Of a DNA stretch of 64,000 nt, positions 30,325 through 40,129 are shown in pieces. This stretch comes from Halichondria panicea (Eukaryota; Porifera; Demospongiae; Suberitida; Halichondriidae). The position numbers and the translations under genes were made by a program. Under the pieces are notes generated by a model, which searched no databases, was not told the origin of the DNA, and saw only the letters and a program-made list of their open reading frames with translations. Every line of letters begins with the position of its first letter. Positions within the stretch are counted from its first letter, which is position 1. The stretch lies in assembly GCF_963675165.1 (NCBI RefSeq), contig NC_087377.1, forward strand, positions 8,821,122-8,885,121. The letters are read 5' to 3'.

Positions 30325-32512
30325 CTAACTAAACTGTACATGTCCATAAGCGAGGTTTCCCTGAGTACAAGGGTCAGGTTTAACGACATCTGGGTCCTCG
30401 TATATTGCAACTGGTGGTTGTCTCATTTCAGTTTCAGTTCGCAGAGTTACCTTCTCAGACCTCCTCCACTTGTTCACTGCCAGTACAAGAAGGACACCAA
30501 TGGAGATTGCTAGAGCCAGGGTCAGCAGGAAAGTCACGATTACTGATATGGCAGTAGTTTCTGAAAAGCACATAATTAAATTAATATGACATTGTAATGT
30601 AAAATTACTTTCCCTGCACATGATCTAGAACACCACCGTATGCCCATGTTGTTCCACTGACCGTCAACACATGTCACCGCAGCTGCTCCAGATACTGAGG
30701 CAAAAGTTTCGGTACAGCTCAGAGTAGCAGTCGTAAGGTGAGACATGTTGCCGCTAGTGACTTCTCCGTCAAGCTGGTAGGAAACACCATCTGCCAGGAA
30801 AGAATCAAGGACACTTACAGCGCACCCAGCAAAGTCGAAATTAGCATAAGTTCCGATTATAATCCCATTATACATCAGAAATAATGAACATAATTATACA
30901 CTCAACAAATACAGTACAGAGTCCATTCCACTTACGCAGACAAATTGGAGCTGACCCACTCCAGCTCCCACTCACACAGACCCTAGTGGTGTTCCCTCCA
31001 GTGAGAGTGTAGCCAGTGTTGCAGAAGTGTGTAGCGTTAGAGAGGAAAAGTCTGTTATTAGTGGATCCATCACTATAGGTAATCATCCCGTTGGTCAGTG
31101 GGGATAAGTCAGGGCAGTTAGCTGTATGGGAGACGATACGCTCAACAAACAAACACTACAGAGTCCATTCCACTTACGCTGACAAGTTGGAGCTGACCCA
31201 TTCCAGCTCCCTCCATTCACACAGATCCTGTTAGTGTCTCCTCCAGTGAGAGTATAGCCAGTGTTGCAGGAGTGCACAGCACTAGAGAGGAAAGGTTTGA
31301 TGCCAGTGGATCCAGCACTGTACATAATTATCCCGTTGATCAGCGAGGGTAAGTCAGGGCAGTTAGCTGTATAAGAGACAATATACACTTAACAATAAAC
31401 AGTACGTGCAGAGTTTATTCCACTTACACAGACACACTGGAGCAAACCCAGTCCACACTCTATATATACCACTCCTACAAGTCCTAGTGGTATCTCCACC
31501 AATAGCGTAGCCAGGGTTACAGGTGTAGGTGGCCACAGTGTTCACTGGTCTTCTGTTATTGGATCCAGCACCACCATAGTCAATGGTCCCATTTGTCAGT
31601 AAGGGTAGGTCAAAGCAGATCACTATGGGAACAGGTACACACTTAACGTACACAATATTACACATTCAGTCATTCCTTACTCTCACACACTGGAGTTGTT
31701 GTTGAGCTCCACTCTCCATCCCTCCCACAAGTCCTCACTGACACTCCAACCAGAGTGTAGGGAGGGAAGCAGGTGTACCTGGCTATAGCACCCACTGGTC
31801 TGTTGTTAGTGGATCCACCAGTATAGGTTATGCTTCCATTAGCAATGCCCGGGAAATTATCAGAACACATAAATGTAACTGTAGGAGGGAATAAAGGTTA
31901 TGCAATGGAATAGGAGAGTTGTGATGGTTTCATAAACTCCTGAGGTGAACACATAAAGTCATACATATACCGGCTGACATAAAACAGGCAATGACAACAA
32001 TTTGATCCACTCACCCAGGTTAGCACAGATGGTTATATCTCCCAGTGTAGTTGGTATAGTACAACAGTAGGACCCGGTTGGAGTGAGAGGATTGTTAGCC
32101 TGTCTACGAGCCAGTCTGATGACCCGAGCAGCATTCCTCACAATGTAGAACTGCTGTCCAGCGACTGCACCATTGCCCATTATCACACTCCCATCAGGAT
32201 ACGTCCACTGTCCTAGTGCTCCATTACCATTGTTGTCAGACACATTTCTACAGCAGGTAGTGAGGTCACTGTGACAGGTGAGAAAAGGGAGACCACCATC
32301 AACATTTTCTCCAATAGCAGTGATCAAGATATATTGTTAGTGGTGATGTTACCAGATCCCAGTGCCAGGTAAACTGCATGGAATAAAACGCAATGTCACA
32401 TTAAAAGCCAGTACACATCTAATCAACCATAATGACCTTGCTGTTCCCCTGCCAGTACAGCGAGCCCAGAGAGCAGAACCACACACACTAGTCCACACAG
32501 CATGGAGGTCAT
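30325..32512 (-). CDS. sushi-domain single-pass receptor with ITIM-like tail
   Basis: Minus-strand exons: a signal peptide at 32512-32437 (MTSMLCGLVCVVLLSGLAVL, donor GTCATT or nearby); an extracellular domain at about 32370-32010 with paired Cys and YCC (GSYCCTIPTTLGD), Ig-like but not firmly assigned; and sushi domains at about 31868-31690, 31625-31430, 31376-31182 and 31127-30940. A half-sushi-like exon follows at about 30860-30620 (AAVTCVDGQWNN). The last exon is 30565-30325: TM (VIVTFLLTLALAISIGVLLV), stop-transfer NKWRRSEK and a tail of about 45 residues with YEDPD and NLAYGHVQ. LAYGHV fits the ITIM consensus (I/V/L/S-x-Y-x-x-I/V/L), which when phosphorylated binds SH2 phosphatases. Two sushi exons are near copies of exons in the neighbouring RPTP gene. 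The frame between signal and first domain exon (near 32330) does not join cleanly, so a small exon, an error or a lesion is possible. Confidence 0.75.
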
Positions 32513-32579
32513 GGGTATAGTCTTTCTTCAATGGTAGACAGTTAGTAGGTATCCCTAGCTAGCTTGCTATGTTGTTAGC

Positions 32580-33029
32580 TAAGTACAATACCTTGTGGCC
32601 TGTAATTATAAGTACAGTACTAGTATTGCTAGCCTTAAGGACATTGATTGAAACAGTTTTGCTTGCCTGTAGGTATATTGGATCCCTTACATGAGACCAA
32701 TCAGTGTGCTCATAGAAACTGATTAACTGTTATATAGTCATGCCATCGGCATGTTGTGTACACACTTTGACAATAGTCATAATAGTTATGTTATCTGTTT
32801 CTAGGCTATACAGTTTCTCGAAAATAGTGTTAGAAAGGTTTTCATGGATTCGAATAGCAGCCCTTTTGCAGCATGCATTGTGATGTTAAATTACTGCGAA
32901 CATCATACCTCGATAATCATTAAATTCAGGGTGATTAACAATAGCAGTGGAAATAAAGAACTCTATGATATTGTACAAAAAGGAAGTCAGTATCTCTAAG
33001 TACAATACCTTGTGGCCTGTAATTATAAG
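32580..33029. repeat. 31-bp direct repeats around inverted-repeat copy
   Basis: AAGTACAATACCTTGTGGCC and the next 11 bases occur at about 32581 and about 32998, bracketing the right inverted repeat. They may mark rearrangement endpoints. Confidence 0.7.
32680..32908. repeat. inverted repeat flanking the sushi receptor, right
   Basis: Mirror of 29415-29660, upstream of the receptor's signal-peptide exon. Promoter elements could lie here; none is recognisable. Confidence 0.9.
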
Positions 33030-33700
33030 ATTGAGCAATTTCCAATTATCTAGTACAAATTTTTGCGATATTATTCTCATTCGCAGAAATTTAATACTCG
33101 CGAAAATATATCACTTTAAAGGTATACTCAACAGAGTTCATGCATACAATTTGTTCATTTCTTGTGTTAGTATAGTTGTACATGCATGCATGTACATCAT
33201 ATATTTTGGAAATTGGTATTTTTGTCAAAGGAGTCCAAGTAGCATCAAACAGATCCTTGTAGTTGTCTTGTGAAGGGGAGTGGAACCTCAATACCATTAC
33301 ACTAACTATATAGCTACACACTGACTGTCTGTGGTGTGTTATGGTAGATTATATAAACTATATATACACTGAAAATAACAACAATCAACAATACAGCTCC
33401 TACTAGTTGACTTAAAGCATTCACAATCTCTTGTGTTGGGGGAAACAACCTGGTACAGGCCCTACTAGGCTAGACTCACGAGCCGTCACCTTTGCACGTC
33501 AAAAATTAGACTGGTAAAACTCCGTGCTGCAATGTTTGCCACTAAATGATGTGGAAACTCAAGTGGCTAGACCGCATGCAGTTACCACAAGATAATTAAA
33601 TAGTGACGTTGAATGCATACCACCATATAGGCATAGCACACTCTGGGCATAGTATGCAAGTTGTCAACTTGAGTAGCTATAGCATCAACTTGAGTAGCTA
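33030..33700. other. no gene seen
   Basis: Contains a block (GAAATTTAATACTCGCGAAAATAT near 33087) also found near 25864, probably an old dispersed repeat, and a duplicated AACTTGAGTAGCTATAGCA (33667, 33688). Confidence 0.5.
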
Positions 33701-33704
33701 TAGC

Positions 33705-33898
33705 AAGAGCGTGAAAAGAGGACATGCAACTCACAATCTAGTACACGTAGCGAGCAGAATTCATATCGTGGGCCGATGAATGTGCATTTGCATGAAGCTC
33801 TTTTTTTAGCACTTCATGCAAATTCATTCGCCTACGTGGTGGAATCAGCTGTTTTGCTGTTGCATGCCCTCTCTTCTTTACGCCCTGGGCTAATAGCA
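33705..33898. mobile_element. MITE-C, copy 2
   Basis: GAGGACATGCAACTCAC opposes TTGCATGCCCTCTCTTCTTT, with inner arms CATTTGCATGAAG and CTTCATGCAAA. Diverged from 16401-16612. Confidence 0.7.
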
Positions 33899-34139
33899 CG
33901 TACTGGCACTAGAATACCTTTTGTGTAGCTAGTTTTGTGGTATATAGTCTAAGTCTAAGTATCACGTGCAGTAGACTGACGTCACGAAAACCTCGAGTCT
34001 TATCGGATATGTGGACTGTACTTTGACCAGTCTACTTTCCGCTGTGCAAAAGTGACGACTGGCAAGTCTATACTACTATAGGCAAGGTCTGGCTCTTGTA
34101 ATGGTACAAGCCTCCCACTATGTGAGCAGCAGATGAACT

Positions 34140-34237
34140 CACGACTGAGGGTACTGCCCCTGGCTTGTGGACCCTGAGAGCCTTCACCACCTGCAACATA
34201 TCCACCACTCCCTCTGTTTTGCAACGATCAATGGTAG
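34140..34237 (-). pseudogene. isolated tyrosine-phosphatase exon
   Basis: After a CTCTGTAG acceptor the minus strand reads TTIDRCKTEGVVDMLQVVKA and ends in RVHKPGAVPS before GTGAGT. This matches the segment just after the Cys loop in PTP domains (the DR-K-EG-VDV-F-VK-LR-Q-P-V pattern). No neighbouring PTP exon was found on either side, and the gene at 26885-29408 lies downstream on the same strand. So this probably belongs to a second, upstream RPTP paralogue that is fragmentary here. Confidence 0.65.
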
Positions 34238-34859
34238 TAGCTACAGAGCAGTACATATACCAGAGCGGGTCACAGTGTCACTGGATAGGGGAGGTTATAT
34301 AAATTATTATTCAGAGACCTATTCAATTATGCATCCATTAGATTTTAATTCGAACACAAAATTAATTACAGGCTCTCAAAAGATAGCTACAAAATCGGCT
34401 GAAGTCTCTATAGGTTACAGCACTTGTACGTACTTTCAATGGATCAGTATATATACAGGCTTGTTTCCCGTCCTTCTTTGAACCTTTAAAACCTTGACGG
34501 CAGTTTACAGTCTTGAAGTTCTCACACTTTCCACTGCTCAATATGTGTGTACATAAATTAATGCAGTACTGTTCAATTGGTCTATTATTAGGAGATGTGA
34601 TCACATGTTATGTAATGCACGTGTACACACATACATAGCCAGAATACATACGCCCTACCCGGGAGCTTGTGGGAATGTCAAGAAAATGTAATTTCTGTCA
34701 AAAAAACTATCACATTAATATAATTTTTTGCAAAATGTCATTTTGTACTTTTCCTCTATAGAGTGATCATGTGTTGTGGTGTTCAGTCAGTTCACAACGA
34801 TGCTCAACATTTGAGGTGTTTCTGCAGCATAGTAGATGCAAATGATATATATGCTCTCA

Positions 34860-35230
34860 TTTATTTCAGTTGCAACGTGGCTGATAGTGATCATTGTGCT
34901 AATCTTTGCATTCTCTGTTGGAGAATTATTGCGAGTTGTCATGGCTGCCACGTGCCTGAAGAAGCTAGTTACAGCATTTTAATTGTAAGTGTTCAGTGTA
35001 CTTTCAGCATAATAATAATTATTAGTTCTTTCCGTAGGGAGGTGCTGGGCAACAGTTTTGTTCTTGGTTCTCCTACTATAGGGGTGGGGGTAGGAACTCT
35101 TATTTATGCCTGGTACACTCGACAGAGAGGTAAGCTGCCATATTACGCTTTTATGATAATCTTCTTCACTTTATACTTGTCACTTGTATAGAAACTCAGA
35201 AGAAAAAGTCAAACAGGATCAGTCAAAGAT
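34860..35230 (+). other. possible hydrophobic exons (weak)
   Basis: Plus-strand stretches with a TM-like run (ATWLIVIIVLIFAFSVGELL, about 34870) ending before GTAAGT at 34985, and a second stretch about 35037-35130 (SPTIGVGVGTLIYAWYTRQR, then GTAAGC). Splice-like borders suggest exons of a small membrane protein, but I recognise neither. Confidence 0.3.
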
Positions 35231-35869
35231 AAGATCCAAAGGGCTGAGAGTGAGTGAGAGTGAGTCTTAAAGACATTTTGCCAGACGCGCCCCATCTCTG
35301 ACCAACCAAATTGTTAGGACTAGCATAAGCCATTTTTCTATGTAAGAACTGTAGATTCTATGTATTTGGGAGGGCTTAGTACACGTGTGTAGTATATAGC
35401 AGTGTCACTGTGTGCGGTACTTAGTTTTCTTGAAAACGTATAGTTAGGCTACTCCAAATGAGGCCGTTGTTTCCCATCAGAGACTTCTATGAATTAGATG
35501 TGTGCTGGAGCATTATTATCATTATGCAATACCATGGGTATCATTATAAACGTGCGGCTTCATTGATGAATTTCATTAAACAAGCGAACATTAATTGCAC
35601 ATGCTTGAAACCCACGAAAACAGCAAAAATTGTTCGCTATATATATACGTTACTTGTGAGTGTCCTGTGTGTGGCATTTAATGTATAGTTAGCTGTTATT
35701 TATCTCCGTGTTCATCAACAGAAGCCTTACTGATTAGGCCATATTCCTGCCCACACATTTGACTATACTTGCTGTTTAGCATTGCACAAGAAAAGTTACA
35801 GTTTGTATTTAACAACTTTTGCAGGCATGTGATTGTCTGTGCATGTGAATAACTAATTGCAGGAGGTAC

Positions 35870-36080
35870 GTCTGAGAAATTAACTGGGTCTGAAATGTGA
35901 TCACTGCTACCTGTGATATACGAAGAGATTTTAGACCCCCTGGCTCAAGAAAACCTTGCGTACAGCTTGTTCAACAATTACAAACTCCACTTGAACAGAG
36001 AGGACCAGTATACGAGGACATTAAACCAGACCCCCACACTTACGGGAACCTCGCTTATGGACACGTGCAATTTCCTTAGT
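35870..36080 (+). pseudogene. third receptor cytoplasmic-tail remnant
   Basis: Reads SEM, then TGA, then LLPVIYEE and QENLAYS. After a frame change it reads GPVYEDIKPDPHTYGNLAYG and ends HVQFP-stop. It is clearly paralogous to the tails at 9490-9598 and 30325-30450, and carries two NLAY motifs. No TM exon was found directly upstream, and the frame is broken. Confidence 0.65.
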
Positions 36081-36103
36081 TCCAAGCGGCATACAATGAA
36101 TTA

Positions 36104-36322
36104 CCGTATAGCGGGAAATTTTGTGAGATGCAAAATTTCGCGTTTTTCGAGGGCAGAGCAGTTAACGCGCAAATTAAAATCGGAATAAACTCCCACACAC
36201 TGATATTTCACATGCAAAGCTATTAGTGGGTGTGGTTTCTTGGCATTGAAACGCGAATATTAGAACCCACGAACATTTTTGCAGGACTCTGAAACCAATA
36301 GCGAAAATTTCCCGCTATACGG
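36104..36322. mobile_element. CCGTATAGCGGGAAAT MITE
   Basis: Ends CCGTATAGCGGGAAATTTTG and GAAAATTTCCCGCTATACGG with TA flanks, 219 bp, immediately after the receptor-tail remnant. Confidence 0.95.
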
Positions 36323-36329
36323 TATGATG

Positions 36330-37040
36330 TTTTAGAGTAAATAATTGAAGTATGTGCTTTTTATCCTCCCTATGTTAATCTCAGAGGAGGTTGGACATGT
36401 GACATTCCTATAGTTTTTCTCACATTCCCATAGATACTGTAAAAAGTTATTGCTATATGTCCGACTATACTGAACCTGACTAGCTGTATCTGTTGCCTGG
36501 TTGGAGCAGGATTAGCTAACTATATAGGGTAGAGTGTAGTTTAGCGGTGCTTTATATCTTGCATTGTACTGGCTGGCAGGAATCTAGTAAACACTCTATG
36601 CACTGATAACTCGGTAAGAATGAAGAGGATATTTGGGGATAATTGGATGTCAGGGTAGCTATGTATTATACCCAAAGAAGCCAGGAAGTCAAAAATAGTC
36701 AGCTCTCAGTCTCTGATACGCTAAGCTAGAACTTTACATTGAAATCATTGTCAAGAATGTGAGCCAGGTCATCAAAATTTTTTTGCACGGGATCGTGTCC
36801 AACCTCCTCTGTTATAATGTCATGGTTCATATAAACTTATATTCATGCACATCATCAGGTATAAAGCTACAGTCAAAATGTACAGCAAATTCCTATTACA
36901 TGTGTGGGTCTCAAACACCTGACCGGCAGGACAATATTAGGAATGAGTGTGTACCTTCATGCATGGCTTTATAGCTTTAGTGACAAACTGTACCACCCAA
37001 GTACTGTGTTCGACCTAATACCCAGTTTGCCATGTGTATA
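36330..37040. other. no gene seen
   Basis: Small ORFs only, none with recognisable features. Confidence 0.5.
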
Positions 37041-37044
37041 TATA

Positions 37045-37649
37045 CCGTATAACTGGAATTTGGCGGGTACCGTATATCTATCGGACACTTCTAATTACCC
37101 CAGACACTCTTTTGGGCAATTTTCGTTGTTCTAATACAGCAGACACTCCAGTGCTTTAATATTACATTCGTTAAATATCCAGACAACACCTTGAAAAGTT
37201 GAGTTTAATACATTCATAGACGGCAAGTAAAACTTAAGAGTGCTGCAGTTAGATAGATTTGAGTATATACGTAGCTAGTTTTAGATAGCTATAGTGCAAC
37301 TATTCAGTCACACACTGTTTTATTAGGACTTAGCTAGCTCACATGCAGCTGCTTGCTTGTTCTAATTATTCCGAATACTTGCATGCTCTATAAAAATCAG
37401 TTCCAATTATACCCGGACAATTTCCAAATAATTATTTTTTGCTGTCCGATAAATTAAAACATATACGGTATTATATTTGGCGAATAAGCCCACCATTTGC
37501 ATGCATGAACCCAACATGGCATTTTTAATTTGGCGTCTCAGGTGTGACTGCTATACAGCAATGAGATGTTGTGTCCACTGGAAACCTAAATTAATTTGGC
37601 GGTTATAAATTTGACGATCTTCAAATCGCCAAATTTTCCAGTTATACGG
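37045..37649. mobile_element. outer MITE (CCGTATAACTGGAATTTGG)
   Basis: Ends CCGTATAACTGGAATTTGGC and CCAAATTTTCCAGTTATACG are flanked by TA (37043-37044, 37650-37651). It is split by a nested MITE-B at 37070-37468. Confidence 0.9.
37070..37468. mobile_element. MITE-B nested in outer MITE
   Basis: Ends CCGTATATCTATCGGACA and TGTCCGATAAATT...ATATACGG with TA on both sides (37068-37069, 37469-37470), 399 bp. Same family as 52970-53346. Confidence 0.9.
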
Positions 37650-37659
37650 TAATAATGTT

Positions 37660-38225
37660 GCAGTAGATTTAGAACATGATAAGACCTCCCTTTATCTGTT
37701 TTCTTGATAGTAATAATTGCAGTTTTCAACTCGTGACTCATAATCATTGCCGGCTCCCTTCATTTTGATCATAATTATAGGAATTACCGTTGTTTGGTAT
37801 CACAGCAGTGTCACCAAAGAAGTGAATTAAAGTGCCTATATAGCCATATTTGGCTATTATAAATTATGGATCAATGTGGAAACTTCTTGCTGTTATTCCA
37901 TATAAACAAAATCTGCTTTCTTTATGTTGAGGTTATATCCCATGCTATAAACCTATAGCACATTAGATACAGAACAACATAATTTATATGTAAAACATAG
38001 CTCTTTTAACAAGAAATTAAGAATTTTAGCACTGCAGATGTCCGTCCATTAGGACCGTTATCTCCTCCACTATGCAGTTGTCATTGATCGCCTTTGTCAT
38101 GCTTTATACAATAATTATATGATTATGTGCGCATGCATGTTCTACGTCTAGACCATTATAAATTATACTTGCCTGCATTGTCCCATGCAGTTTACATGTA
38201 TGAGTCAACACATTGCAGTTGCAGT
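37660..38225. other. no gene seen
   Basis: AT-rich intergenic sequence. Confidence 0.5.
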
Positions 38226-38228
38226 AAT

Positions 38229-38395
38229 ACCGTGTAACAGGAAAATTTAACAATTGATGGATAAGCCAATTGATAAATTGGCTTGGCATCCACCGGTAAA
38301 GTTTAATTTGGCAGTTTTAAATTTGACGATTTTCGATAGAATCTGCCAAATTGTCAAATTTAAACACTTTTCAAATTCAGTTATCCGTTCGCTTG
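38229..38395. mobile_element. degenerate CCGTGTAACAGG MITE
   Basis: ACCGTGTAACAGGAAAATTT and internal TTTGGCAGTTTTAAATTTGACGA resemble 37045-37649. The right end is eroded. Confidence 0.5.
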
Positions 38396-38507
38396 TGTAG
38401 TAATGTGCAAATGCAGAGTCTATATGGAAGGCATTCAATGCTATTACATCTATAATCGCATGTTGTCCTATTATTCACTGGGATTCGTACAGTGATTAAT
38501 CGCGTAT

Positions 38508-38546
38508 CAGTAATTGCACGTCGTCATTAACGACGTGCAATTACTG
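38508..38546. repeat. perfect 17-bp-stem hairpin
   Basis: CAGTAATTGCACGTCGT, loop CATTA, then ACGACGTGCAATTACTG. No T-run follows, and function is unknown. Confidence 0.85.
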
Positions 38547-38565
38547 CCTTGACGACCGCACCTTC

Positions 38566-38720
38566 GAATAACGGCCGCGGCTAATTTTTTTACTGAAACT
38601 GCAGCTAAAACCTTAAACTGCATCACAATAGTACTCGGCTTTGCCTCGTGCAATTAGTATCCTTACCATTGCTTGTTACTCGTGCTATTAATCCCATATT
38701 GCACTCTTAGCCATACTATT
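38566..38720. repeat. dispersed repeat shared with 4922-5160
   Basis: GAAACTGCAGCTAAAA, CGTGCAATTAGTAT and TGCTATTAATCCCATATTGC occur in the same order inside the MITE-B copy near 5 kb. Confidence 0.75.
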
Positions 38721-38996
38721 AATTATACTTTTACTTTTTGAATGCACTATTGTAATGTATATACACATCTATTATTCCCAAGTATTGCATGCACAGAGTC
38801 ACATTGTAATAATAATCTCCATTGATAGGTTCATAAATTGCATTGTATGTCGGTGTTGCGATTAGATTAGACTGTAATAATTATGATGTATAGTTCTATG
38901 ATTAGCACTGCATTAATTTGTACATTACCAACTGCTGCTGGCTGTCTGTAATCAGTGGACTGGACTGGACTGAACTGAACTTTGACCTGACTGTTG

Positions 38997-40032
38997 CAAC
39001 ACCAATTACATTCCTTTTCCTCATAACAAGACCACAATGACAAATGATGTGAACAAAAAACACAGCATAGATATCTAGCTATACATTACAAACATACCCA
39101 ATAATTAAGGATAAGCAGCATTCTTGCTTGCACACGACAATTGAACTGTTGTTTATAGGCTCAAAGTAGGGGAAATTACACCAACATAGAAAACGTTACA
39201 GGTAGATCTACAGTGAGTAAACAGTTCCCAAGTGTGTCTTTAAACATTCATGCCCTTTTTTCAAATACCTCCTGAAACATCACCTTAATTTTTCAAGTGA
39301 TTTCTCTTGTACAGGAACATCCTTTGTATCTACTACGACCGGATCTGATACAAATAGCGGGGGGGGTGCTCATCCGTCTTGTTTGTGGTTTATAGTTTAC
39401 TAGTAAATATAAGTGTGTATGTGCAACGGCTTCATGGAAAGTACGACAGGAGTATGCACACAGAGCATGCACATAGACTCGATCTTTGTACACTATGAGA
39501 AATGGCAAACATTCACTCTCCACGGCTCAACAGAGAAGCAGACACGCTTTATCGAAAGTGTTTACAATCAATGTACCATTTTCAATTTAACCTACGTTTG
39601 AGCCTAAAAACAACAGTTCTATATATAGATGCTCCAATTGTAGTTCAATTAAGCAAGAATGCATCATGGTCTCAACCAGCTAGGCCAGTTACCTGTCCTC
39701 CTATACAGAAAGCTAAACATGCTCTTCCATCATCATGCAAACCTAAAGACAAGCATTAATTTTTGTTCTTGCCACAGTAGGTGTTTTGTAATGTAGCTAG
39801 AGGTACGTACATGTGTTATACAATCTTTTGTCATTGTGGTCTTGTGTAACACAGGCTATCTGGCCTGCTATTTAGTTAGATTCAACTAGATTACTCTCAC
39901 AGTAAATATTGACATTAACATGTGTTCTTATCACCATCATGTGTCCATCACATGACACTTACATAATACATAAGATAATTGAATAAGATTACAATGAATA
40001 ACATAACTAGAATAGGCTATCATCACAATTTC
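38997..40032 (-). repeat. putative 3' LTR of the Gypsy element
   Basis: On the minus strand a purine tract AGGAGGGGAAA (40040-40033) is followed by TTGTGATGATAGCC, as expected for a polypurine tract and LTR start. A possible end is ...GTTGCAACA near 38997, but with no second LTR in the window this end is a guess. Confidence 0.4.
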
Positions 40033-40129
40033 CCCTCCTGAGAGAAAATCTCGTCCTCGAGATTGGCACAGTGAAGCCGAATGTAACTAATTACCAAACA
40101 AAAACAAACAAAAACAAAAACAAACACAG

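Noticed and set aside
34362-34604. Minus-strand ORF as another PTP exon
   Set aside because: I compared it with PTP motifs and saw no match and no splice borders.
38508-38546. Terminator or tRNA-like gene
   Set aside because: Perfect hairpin but no T-run, no cloverleaf and no box A/B sequences.
39293-39764. Overlapping ORFs downstream of the Gypsy element
   Set aside because: Lie in the putative LTR/flank and have no recognisable domain.
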